64,000 nt of DNA from Theobroma cacao. Lineage: Eukaryota > Streptophyta > Magnoliopsida > Malvales > Malvaceae. Of this stretch, positions 30,830 to 40,922 are shown one piece after another. The translations under genes were made by a program, and so were the position numbers. Positions within the stretch are counted from its first letter, which is position 1. The number at the start of each line of letters is the position of its first letter. The notes under the pieces are model-generated. The model was given only the letters and a program-made list of their open reading frames with translations. It was not told the origin of the DNA and searched no databases. The DNA is taken from the NCBI RefSeq assembly GCF_000208745.1, contig NC_030853.1:25104682-25168681 (forward strand). Reading direction: 5' to 3'.

Positions 30830-32220
30830 TATATTCATATATTTTGTTTACTTTAGTTTTTTTTATTAAAAATCAAAATAATTTAAATTTTTTATTTAAA
30901 AAATTAATTTAATTTAATTTTTTAATGATATTTAATTTTATAATTAAAAGAAATGATGTTAGTATTAACATAATATATTTTGATGACGTGATATCTACAT
31001 GATGATATGGTATATCAGGTGACATCAACGCGATGGTGTAATAGTGTCACATGACACTAATATTATGATTGTAAATTTAGTTACAACTTTCACAATTTAC
31101 AAATACCCATTCTTTTAGAATTATTCAACTCTTACATAATTTACCTTTTATTTAAATTTATTCAAAGTTTTTTATAAAATGATTTTATTTAAAGTCAAAT
31201 ACCACAATCAATTTCTGTTAAATTTAAATTTAACTTATTAATATGGATCTACAAAAAATTTTAAATACAAAATAAAATGGTATAAATATTTAGAATTATA
31301 TTTAACTCTAATTTAACTTATTAATATGGATCTACAAAAAATTAATAAATACAAAATAAAATGGTATAAATATTTAGAATTATATTCAACTCTATCAACT
31401 ATAAATGCAATTTTTAATCTAGAAAATTTAAACATAAAAAATATACTTGAAATATTAAACAAAATAAAAACATAAAAATAAATAAAAAATTAGAGGAGTG
31501 AANGTTCTATTATAAATAATAAAATTATTTAATCTTTTATATTATTCTACTTTAACATAATGCAAGTATTCATCTCAATTTGACTTCCGATATTAAATTT
31601 TTTTGTAAATTTTTTTTAATAAAAAGAGAATTACAAACTTTAATTTTTAGTAAAAAGAAATAAATTAATGTATATATTCTATAATCAAATAATCAAATAA
31701 TCAAATAAAAATTATTTATATATATTTTAACATTATAAATCTGTTACACTTATTTATTTTATTAACAAGTATATTTATTATCTATTTAAAGATTTATATT
31801 TTTTAAATGTTTTTTTCAATTTAATATCTCCACATCTCAATTTTGTTCAATTTAGTCCATGTACTATATATTTTATTTAATTTAATTCATATGACATGAC
31901 ATAAAAAATTTGTTAAAATTTTTTTTGATCCACTATATAGCACTTGCACGTTAACATTACTATGTCATCATATTAATGTCACGTGATACTGTTACATCAT
32001 CATGTTGATGCCATGTGACATGCCACATCATGTGAGTGTCACATTAGCAAAATCTATCATGTCAGTACTAATGTCAACATTAACGTCATATTTTTAATAG
32101 TAAAATTGAATGTTATTAAAGAGAAAATTTAAATTGAAACAATTCTTAAAATTAAGAGATTAAATTATTTTAATTTTGAATACAAAGATTGAATTAAATA
32201 AAATATATAAATACAGATAC
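30830..32220. mobile_element. Element with long terminal inverted repeats (about 1.4 kb)
   Basis: The arms at about 30830-31085 and 31960-32220 are inverted and diverged copies of each other over roughly 250 bases. Matching landmarks are TATATTTTGTTTA versus TATATTTTATTTAA, AAAATAATTTAA, ATTCAATTTTACTA, GACGTGATATC versus CATGATAGAT, and a run of TGTCA(C/T)(A/G)TGA blocks. The interior is AT-rich with no transposase, so it looks like an old non-autonomous foldback or Mutator-like element. Exact ends and target duplications are not resolved. An 83-base tandem duplication and the single N (31503) lie inside it. Confidence 0.6.
31231..31396. repeat. Tandem duplication of 83 bp
   Basis: Two nearly identical units start at 31231 and 31314 with TAACTTATTAATATGGATCT and continue through AAATACAAAATAAAATGGTA. 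Only a couple of differences separate them, so this duplication is younger than the surrounding element. Confidence 0.85.
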
Positions 32221-35200
32221 TTGATAGGTATTTTAAACATTCTTATGATTCAAGGAAGATTGCAGCTCTTGGCTTTTGCTTTGAACTGAAAAGGTCAGAC
32301 TAGGAGGAGAATGACACAGATTTTTCTTAATAAATTAAAATATCCAGAAGCATAACCCAAAGTAAAAAGTGACAATCATCCGAAGATTAGAAAAATTGAA
32401 ACAATATAAAATAGAAAATTATTATTTTTTTCTTAGGTGTCAGGTTGAAATCACAAACTAGCTTATGCCCATAAATCCTATGGAGAGACAAAAATGGAAG
32501 ACAAGTAACCAACATCACTCTCTCTCTCACAAACACACCCACCATCCCCTTTTTTGACAGGGACACCAATACTAATCCTCGGATTTAGAAGTTAGATGGA
32601 ATCAGGAATAGTCTAGGAGAGCAGCCTGTTGACTGCAGTTGGTTATCATCCAGATACAGTGATCTAGGAGGACCAGACTTGATCTAAACCTGAATCATTT
32701 GAGTTTTGTTTTCAACCATAGATTAAAGAGTTGCACATTGGAGCTTATTTTGGAAGCCAATCCCAATCCACCAACGCCCCACTCTTCTCCCATTTCATGT
32801 TTAATCTAATCATAAAGCCACAATGCCATTGGAGGAGAATGCCAAGTTCTGCATTCCCTTCAAGACAGAAAATGGAAAGAATAGGTAGCTTTTCGATAGT
32901 TCCCACTACCCATGTATGCAGCAGCCTCTCTTATGCTTGACTTGATCTTGCACTGGAAAATCAGATCTATCAATAAATCTCAACCAATCCAAGTCATTGG
33001 GCATCTCCAAATGCCTACCATAAATCACTTTGGGGGGGGGGGGGTGTGGGGGGGAGGAATTTTCATTCAAATCATCAAATGCATAAATCATCTAGTATGC
33101 AACCAAACTGAGGAACAAGATGTCCCACCACTCACATGTTCTTTCAACTTCCAACACAGTTATGTAGGAAAGGTAGGCTAACTACAATAACTAAAAAATC
33201 TTCTTCTACAGTTTCCTCCACAGTCAGGAACCTTCACTCCTGAACAAGTAAATACTCAACCAGGACATAGAAAGACATAATGAGCAACCTCTACTTTGTG
33301 GACTAATAACTTATTAACCATTACCAGCTTATCAAAGCAAAATATTTTTAATAACAGATAAGAATTCAAGCAGATATATTATGTTGCATTTGACTCTGGT
33401 CTTATATTCCATAAGAAACAGCTCTCTCATACAAACCCTAGCTTTCTATGAGTAAAACATATGATTTATAATCGTATGAGCATGAGTGCATGCATGTTAT
33501 GTCTATGTGTATTTTGGGTCTGGGCATCTCTTGTGTGCACAAAACAATTAAGACAATTTCCTATAGTCAAATTGAATTTCCAAATTTTGACAGTGGTGAA
33601 AATAGGTGAAGCATTTATGTGAGGAAGACACTCAGATGAGTAAGGCAAACATCATATCCAACCACATAACCACCTGCAGCAGAAAGCTGGGCAGCAAAAG
33701 GGCACAGGATCTGCCACATTGTTTCCTCATGGTCTTCCATTCAACCAATTGATAGAGAAGTAAAAGTTTGTTCATGGCAAAAGCAATGTTAAACAAACTG
33801 TATGTAGCAATAATACCACTATTTATATTCAAGAAAATACTGGTATAATTTGGCATAGCCATCATATATCATATTTTCTGTAGCTTAAGAAGTACAAGAC
33901 ACAAAATATAATCAAGAATCATGATAAGTAAGCATAAAACAAAATGCTCTAATTTAATGAGCACAAAATGCAAAAAGAATCACTTCCCTTTCGTTTTTGG
34001 GGGTATAAAAATTGCTTTTTTAAGTTATACCATGAAGCAACATATGCACATTCACTCAAGTCCAACATGATGAGTCTTTACGAATAAAGCATAGATCCAT
34101 GTGCAGCCAACTGAAATTAAAGCCATTCTGCATTCAACCATCAATCAATAAAAGTCTTTCCAAGTCCATTCTGATAATTACTCCTTCAGTTTGATCATGA
34201 AATTAGATACTCAATTAATAAAATGCTAGGTCTCATTAAATACTGGAGTAGTTGTATCAGGTCACAGGGGAAAAGGGAACTCTGTCAACATGGCCTGTGG
34301 GACTACCTGAGATGCAGGCATGGCTGCTTGTGAATTTTAATGAATTTCCAAGCAGGTCTGAGAATAGAAACCAAGGGGGGATGAAAGGCTAAGAAATAAA
34401 AAAAAAATACAAATCAAATTAAAAGACAGCTATGGTAACCTTTTTCCTGCCACAGGTATGAAAGACAGTATAGATCGGATCTACGTGATGGCAATTATCA
34501 TGTTAGTTCTGACAGTTTTGCACCAACATAGTACAAGCTATCACATAAACTCTCCTGTACAATACAATTTCCCCATTCAAGTAAACATAATCAGGAGAGG
34601 CAAACTGGAAGTCCAACCCTGTTGACATCAAGACAGAAAAAGCATACATCATTTCCCTTACCCAAGCATTTAACTGTCACAATTCCAGTTCAAACTAGTA
34701 CCTGCAACATGGACCACAGATGAAAGATATGAGACTACATATCTAGTACAGTCACAGTAGAGCTACAAACCTCACTTACCAATGCACTGCATTCTTGACA
34801 TAGAATAGGAAGTGAACACAGAGTGGCACAACAAGATGGGATGGTCAAGTTGTCTCCTTTTAGTAGCAATGCAACATCACTAGTGATGATGAAGGCATTT
34901 TGTTCATATTGTCAAAGCTGAGGATGGGATTCATAATGGTAGCAGAGGTAAAGCTTGTTGTGGTGACAGTGGTTGATTTGGATGACAAACTGCTCTACAT
35001 ACTTCGGTGGCTGAAAAAGCACCTCTTTTACAAACTGGGTTACCTGTAAATTACATGTGAGCTCTAGCAACACCCATGAGAGGGCAATAAGCATGGTTCT
35101 CATATTCCAATAAGAGCCCCACCATCAACATCATCATCTTTTAGCCTCACCCAAAAAGCTGGTCAAATGAGAATTTCAAGCTATGCATCCATCCTCCCAG

Positions 35201-35421
35201 TTAACACATTCTTCACTTTTGTCTTCACCATGCCATTATCTACAATGCATCATGCTCACACGTGAATAATGGCATGGAAAACCTCAAGAACCACCACTGG
35301 GCCCTTCAACAAAGCCACAAGCCTTAAATAATAACTATTACGCAGAAGAGACCAATGGAGGAGAAAGATGAAGAGCTTCTCTAGCGGTTTTATCTATAAC
35401 ATGCAGAAGAAAGGGAGTCAT
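32221..35421. other. Gene-poor region downstream of the PPR gene
   Basis: No confident gene. A 13-base G run (33032-33044) followed by TGT and another 7 G is notable. On the minus strand 35103-34912 has a short frame preceded by a possible splice acceptor, but I cannot assign it. Part of the region may be 3' UTR of the PPR gene. Confidence 0.4.
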
Positions 35422-37653
35422 TCATTTTCTATAACAACCTAGCTCTTCCATCTCCTTCACAATTGTCCGTAATGTAACTCTAATCTCTTCTGAATCCTTA
35501 TGAGATTGATCACCTGCGAGAAACAAATGAACTTTGTCCTTCACTATCACCCAACTACACCCAGGGCTCTTCTTTATTCCTTTTGATTTCTTGTCCATTC
35601 TTACTTGGTCTCCATCTTTCTTCTTTCCCAGGATAGAATATAAATTGGACAAAACAACATAAGGAGTTGCATTATCTGGGTCCAATTTTGTAAGCTGCTG
35701 AGCTGCAAGCTTTGCCAGATCAAGACGGAGGTGAGTTCTGCTTGCACCCAGGAGAGCTCCCCAAACTCCAGTATGGGGCTCAGAAGGCATTGAATAAATT
35801 AAATCAACTGCTTCATCAAACAATCCAGCTCGGCCAAGGAGATCAACCATGCATGCATAGTGATCAGGCGTCGGTTCTATATTATATAAGGATTTCATGG
35901 ATTTAAAGTATTCCCATCCTACTTTAACAAGTCCAACATGGGTGCAGGCAGACAAAACAGCAAGAAAGGTTATCTGATTTGGCTCCTGGCCTTCACTCTG
36001 CATTTTCCTAAATAATTTAAGAGCTTCTTCACCAAATCCATTTTGAGCAAAGCCAGTAATCATTGAATTAAAAGAAACAATATTTGGTTCTTTAATACTC
36101 ATAAAGACCTGACAGGCATCAGATACATTTCCACATTTTAAATACATCGAGACAAGTGAATTTTGAATTGACAGATCAAATTCCAGATGCACCTTTATTG
36201 CTTGTCCATGGATCTGCTGCCCTTGGGTTAGTATTGCCAAATTGGCTGAAGCACTCAATAAACTGCTCAAAGTAAGAGAATTTGGCTTTACTGATTTCTG
36301 AAGCATCTCAGTAAACCAGCAAAAAGCCTCTTCGTACATCTCATTACTCACAAACCCTGAAATTACTGCAGTCCAAGCAACATTGTCTTTTTCAGGCATC
36401 ATCCTAAATAACTCAACAGATTTTTCAGTTTGTCCTTTGCTAGAAAACCCCATAATCATGGTAGTCCAGGAAACTACATCCCTTTTAGGCATCTTCTCAA
36501 AAAGATCATAAGCTTCCTCAACTTCATTCTCTTGAACATATCCCGTGATCAAAGAATTCCAAGAAACCAAATCTTTCTTCCTCATCATATTAAATACCAA
36601 ATTAGCAGCATAAATACAACCAAATCTACAATACATAGTAATAATAGAATTCCCTAAAAAAACATCAAATTCAAATCCAAACTGCAAAACCAGCCCATGC
36701 ATTTGAATTCCTTCTCTATATCTATCAAAATTTCCACAAGCTTCAACCATAATACTCAACGTAGTAGAATTAACCAAAACTCCACTTTCCTTTCTCATAC
36801 TCGAAAATAAACCAAAACCATCAATTAAATTTCCCATTTTCATGTACCCATTGATCATTGTTGTCCAAGTAACCACATTTCTCTCCACCATCTTATCAAA
36901 CAACTTTCTAGCTTCCGCAAGTCTCCCACTTTTGCAATACCCATCAACCATTAAGCTCCAAGAAACAACATCCCTCTCAACCATGCCTTCGGAAACGCCA
37001 ACCGCCTCATCTAATCTCCCAACTTTCAAATACCCATTAATCAATACATTTGAACAAACCGGTTCCCGCCATTTTGCAGGGGTATTTTCGTAAATTTCCA
37101 TAGCCTTGTCAAACCTTCCCTTATTAACAAACCCCGTGATCATCGCGGCATAACTCACAGCATTCCGCTCGGACATGTTGCAGAAAAGCTTATAGGCTTC
37201 ATCTACCATACAACCGTTCTTATTATAAGCCGTAATCATCGCATTATACGAAGAAGTTGTTCTTTCCGGCATTTCATCGAATACTTCACGGGCTTTTGAA
37301 ATTTTCCCATTATCCGCATACGCTGTCAACATGGCAGTCCAAGACACGGTGCTTTTGAAAGGCATGCGGTAGAAGATTGACTCGGCTGCTTCGATATTAC
37401 CATTTCTACCATTTTGAGTGATCTGGGTATTGCAGTAAACAAGGAATTTGGAAGCTTTGTTGCGGGTTTTCGCGGAGTCAATGAAGGAGCTGCTCTTTGT
37501 TGCTGTGTGGAGTGAAAATGTTGTAGTTTTGAGAGGAAAAAAGAAGCGGTTATAGAAAATTGAAGAAGTTGGTTTTGTTTGCATTTGCATCGTCAAGAAA
37601 CAGAGTCCATGATTTACCATGATATGATAGGCCTGGCTCTTAAATTTGTTCAA
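35422..37653 (-). CDS. PLS-class PPR protein, E subgroup (At1g53600-like), mitochondrial
   Basis: A single 743-residue exon. After a Ser/Thr/Phe-rich N-terminus that looks like an organelle transit peptide, tandem pentatricopeptide motifs run from about residue 70 to 640 (repeated VSW-x-x-MI-x-G-[FY]-x-x-x-G and A-x-x-[VL]F-x-x-M cores). The C-terminus carries E and E+ motifs (GVWGALLGASRTH, ATPYVVLSNLYS, PGCSWVIVKDKVHLFLAGDQSH) and stops without a DYW deaminase domain. Sequence such as KYFKSMKSLYNIEPTPDHYACMVDLLGRAG matches Arabidopsis At1g53600, a predicted mitochondrial protein of 717 aa. PLS-E proteins usually choose cytidines for C-to-U editing in organelle RNA and recruit a DYW protein in trans; this one's target is unknown. 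The start may be the first Met or MVNHG (residue 12). Confidence 0.93.
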   Translation of the reverse strand: MNKFKSQAYHIMVNHGLCFLTMQMQTKPTSSIFYNRFFFPLKTTTFSLHTATKSSSFIDSAKTRNKASKFLVYCNTQITQNGRNGNIEAAESIFYRMPFKSTVSWTAMLTAYADNGKISKAREVFDEMPERTTSSYNAMITAYNKNGCMVDEAYKLFCNMSERNAVSYAAMITGFVNKGRFDKAMEIYENTPAKWREPVCSNVLINGYLKVGRLDEAVGVSEGMVERDVVSWSLMVDGYCKSGRLAEARKLFDKMVERNVVTWTTMINGYMKMGNLIDGFGLFSSMRKESGVLVNSTTLSIMVEACGNFDRYREGIQMHGLVLQFGFEFDVFLGNSIITMYCRFGCIYAANLVFNMMRKKDLVSWNSLITGYVQENEVEEAYDLFEKMPKRDVVSWTTMIMGFSSKGQTEKSVELFRMMPEKDNVAWTAVISGFVSNEMYEEAFCWFTEMLQKSVKPNSLTLSSLLSASANLAILTQGQQIHGQAIKVHLEFDLSIQNSLVSMYLKCGNVSDACQVFMSIKEPNIVSFNSMITGFAQNGFGEEALKLFRKMQSEGQEPNQITFLAVLSACTHVGLVKVGWEYFKSMKSLYNIEPTPDHYACMVDLLGRAGLFDEAVDLIYSMPSEPHTGVWGALLGASRTHLRLDLAKLAAQQLTKLDPDNATPYVVLSNLYSILGKKKDGDQVRMDKKSKGIKKSPGCSWVIVKDKVHLFLAGDQSHKDSEEIRVTLRTIVKEMEELGCYRK

Positions 37654-38599
37654 GCAAGGAAAAGTTGAAACATGAACACCTCATTTTTATTCCCTCCCCA
37701 CAACAATATTTTTTGAAAATTAATTATCTATAACTAATATCATACTAAACTAATAACATTATTTTATTTATTTATTTATACAATTAGATTACAATTACTC
37801 AAATCTATAAATTCCAATTTTCCATCATTGAAATTGTTCATATATATAAACAATTAACATGCAGAGAATAAAATAAATGAATTTTAACTTAATTCCTGCA
37901 TTTCTCCTTTTTGTTTTTAAAATATAAAAAAACACAACGGTTAAATTGATTAAATTATTAGTTTGTAATTCAATTTCATGATCGGCAAACAAATGAAATG
38001 AGCCAACCTATCAAATTGAGATCAATCCTAAAATGTAATTGAATTATAAACCATTTAATAGTCTTTTTAAATTAATTTAAAATCCTTTAAAATTATCAAT
38101 TATATTCAATTAAGATCAATCATAAATCATAATGGAATTATAAATCACTTATTAATCTTTAAAATTAATCTAAAATTATTAAAAACCATCAAATGTAAAC
38201 TGATTTGTGATGATTATTTAATTATAATTTGTTTATATATGTGCAATGGCTTTACTCATTTTTTGCTTTGGTCACAAGTTTTAATTTTTATTTTTATAAT
38301 TGGGAGAAGGAAGATTTGAACTTTATTTTTTAAATAAAAAATCATACATCAATTAATAAATCAAATGTTCGAATGTTGGTTTGGCCACAATTTTGGTAAC
38401 AAAAAGTTTCCAAAAGAAGGAAGGCAGTAAAACTACTAGTTTGCCGTGCAACGACCCAAGCAAGCCAATTTCTACATTAGGAAAAAAAAGCCAATTGAGT
38501 GTTTTACCAATTTTTTTTTATCTCTTACTATTGATTTTCACCGTTTATTATTTATTTGCCATCTAAAAGGCCATTCTACTTCTCATGCAGAGTTTATCT
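37654..38599. other. AT-rich intergenic region between divergent genes
   Basis: Shared upstream region of the PPR gene (minus) and the unknown-function gene (plus). It is AT-rich, with short related stretches such as AATCATAAAT(C)ATAATGGAATTATAAA around 38020-38160. No gene seen. Confidence 0.4.
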
Positions 38600-39397
38600 T
38601 TGATTTCATGTCGGCTTCTAATAGTTTAAGGGTTTTTCCCCCTCATCCCTCAGTGCGTCAATAACAACAGGTAATCCCTATTTCTTTTTTTCTAGTTTTT
38701 TTTCACTTTCCTTTAATTTAATTAATTAAATATGTTAGTACTGTGCACTACATGAAGAAAGCGTAGGCAAATATCTCAGAGAATTGGGCTTTGCTTGATT
38801 TGTTAGAGGCAGGGCTTAGCTTAATTCAGCCATTGTCACTTTGGTATGTGCTTGAATGCTCATTGGTTATGTCTATACTTGCATGAACTCTCTTTTTCTT
38901 GTAATAGTAGGAACCATCCCTTGTTGAACTATTCTAGCTTTCCATGATCTCTATATGGTTCTGGTCTTTGCTCTCTTAAATGCTTTAATTTTTTCATTTT
39001 TCCTATTATACATTCCTTGCATTTTTGACTCATTCTACCATACAACTAAAATGACTATTCTATTCAATTCTAAACATCAATGTCAAAGGCTAAATAAAGT
39101 CTTTAATCTCCCATATCTTTTAATTTTGTTAAGATTTCAATGTCAGATGACTATTAGTTGTGAGACTTATAGCTAATTCTTTGTTTGTCATGCTTTAATC
39201 TTGTTTAATCTTCTTGGAATTCTTCAATGGTTGCCGGTCACAGCAGGCTTCTTGGGACTTACCTGATTAGTATTATTAATATCTATAGTTTTTGTTTTAT
39301 TAATAGTTACAGTTTTCCTTTCTAAAATATATAGTTTTTGCTCCTGGTTAACCCAATGTAAGAGTGTACCATTATTAATTAATGGAAATTTTGACAG
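38600..39397 (+). other. Non-coding first exon and leader intron of the 507-aa gene
   Basis: A good donor, AACAG|GTAATC (exon end 38670), and an acceptor, TTTGACAG (ending 39397), one base before the ATG, suggest a 5' UTR intron of about 727 bases. The transcription start upstream is not resolved. Confidence 0.5.
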
Positions 39398-39398
39398 G

Positions 39399-40922
39399 AT
39401 GGGACTCAGAGGAAGAGATAATAGCTTTTCTGATATTGCGAAGAGGGTCACTGCTACTTCGCCTTCAATGAATAAGAAGCATGTGGTTGTTCAAAGAGAA
39501 GAAGAGCTTCCTAGACCAATATCAGGTTGTTCTCAAACTGTATCCATTGGATCACAAATTCAAAGAATGGGTCCTATCTGTACAGCCAGGAAGAAGGTTG
39601 TTTCTCTTTCTCCTCAGTTGTCAATAGAAGAAGATGTTGATTTTGTCAAACAACTTGGTAAGGAAAGATTCTCATCTGCTGCTGATGACTCCATGTGGTT
39701 GTCTTCAGGTTGTATATCCCCTTCATCATTTTTCGAAGAGCATGAATCGTCGAGTCCCTTTCATCTTGTAGCTGATGAATGCTTAGTTTCATGGCTCTCA
39801 ACATTAGCAGATTCATATGTTTCTTTGAGTAAAGGAGCCTCTCTTTCTATCAGCTCTAAGACAAAACCTGAAGAAGATAAATCTCTTGCTCTTGCTAAAG
39901 TAGTATCAGGAAAAATAGCTAGGGAAGGTTTGGAGGATGAAGGGGAGATTACTTGGCAATTGCACCCACGAGGAAATTATGGAACCGGTCCTCCTGCAGA
40001 AAGTGCTGAAAGAATCAAGTCTTCTTGTGGGCAATGCAGTGATGAATCCTCTAGTGATGGCAATTGTTTGACATCTCACAGCACCAATCTCGACTCTTCT
40101 TCTCAGGTATCAGATACGGACACAACAAGTTTCATGGCCTCTATATTGAATCTTGATGAGGATGGCTTCCATTGGATATCAAATACAGAGTTGGAGTTGG
40201 ATTATTTCCAGTCATGTTTCCCTAGTCCATCTAGCACAAGCTTTTGGGATTCTGAAGCTAAATCTAGCACCTCTACTACCATTAACAGGAAAGATGAAAT
40301 AACAGAACCTAATCTGTCCTTAGAGCAGACTTCTGAAGCAGAAAATGTGGAAGATTTCAGTGCTGATGAGCCACTTTTCTGGCCATTTGATAGGAAAATT
40401 GATTGGAATTCTGAGGAAACGTGGGAGTACTTCTCCATGTCTCCTCGGAAGGAAATAATAAAGGTTACAACTTCTGAGGGGACCTCTCCTAGATCCATCG
40501 ACTCTGAGCTCAACAATAGGAATGTGTATCCTCCAAACAGGTGTAGGAGAAAATTGGCATTAAAGTCAGGGTCAACAGCATCAAAAATATTAGAACTGAA
40601 TCGAGGAAACAAAGGCTGCGACAGCAGCAGCAGCGGAAGAGTCAAAAGGGGAAACGCGATGCCATCAAGGTTGAGAGAATCAACCAATGACTCTGCAAAA
40701 ATAGTACCCTTAGACATTGACAATCAAATTCTGCCACTAAAAGTTGGAGAAGTTCCCACCACAAAATCAATTTTAACAGGCAGAAACTTTTGGGAGGATG
40801 AGTTTTCTTCAAATGAAGAACTTTCAATTGAGGCAGTACTAGGCCTTGGCGAGTTTGATGGGCACGAGGGCATTGATTCAGAATTCAATGAAGGTGTTTT
40901 CTTCCTTGACGAGGCTCTATGA
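39399..40922 (+). CDS. Plant protein of unknown function, 507 aa
   Basis: Intronless coding sequence that starts just after a predicted leader-intron acceptor and ends TGA. It is hydrophilic and rich in Ser, Glu and Asp, with a basic patch near residues 385-430 (RCRRKLALKSGS, SGRVKRGNAMPSRL). It has no signal peptide or membrane segment. Distinct blocks look constrained: SFSDIAKRV near the N-terminus, LVADECLVSWLSTLADSYV (about 122-140), SILNLDEDGFHWISNTELELDY (about 248-269), PLFWPFDRKIDW, and an acidic C-terminus ELSIEAVLGLGEFDGHEG followed by FFLDEAL. Short aromatic-acidic blocks in a disordered background suggest a nuclear or scaffold protein, but this is only inference. I do not recognise a named family. 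Confidence 0.8.
   Translation: MGLRGRDNSFSDIAKRVTATSPSMNKKHVVVQREEELPRPISGCSQTVSIGSQIQRMGPICTARKKVVSLSPQLSIEEDVDFVKQLGKERFSSAADDSMWLSSGCISPSSFFEEHESSSPFHLVADECLVSWLSTLADSYVSLSKGASLSISSKTKPEEDKSLALAKVVSGKIAREGLEDEGEITWQLHPRGNYGTGPPAESAERIKSSCGQCSDESSSDGNCLTSHSTNLDSSSQVSDTDTTSFMASILNLDEDGFHWISNTELELDYFQSCFPSPSSTSFWDSEAKSSTSTTINRKDEITEPNLSLEQTSEAENVEDFSADEPLFWPFDRKIDWNSEETWEYFSMSPRKEIIKVTTSEGTSPRSIDSELNNRNVYPPNRCRRKLALKSGSTASKILELNRGNKGCDSSSSGRVKRGNAMPSRLRESTNDSAKIVPLDIDNQILPLKVGEVPTTKSILTGRNFWEDEFSSNEELSIEAVLGLGEFDGHEGIDSEFNEGVFFLDEAL

Noticed and set aside
40202..40723. 173-codon minus-strand frame
   Set aside because: Antisense shadow of the 507-aa coding sequence; the Leu-rich look comes from complementing Glu/Lys/Ser codons.
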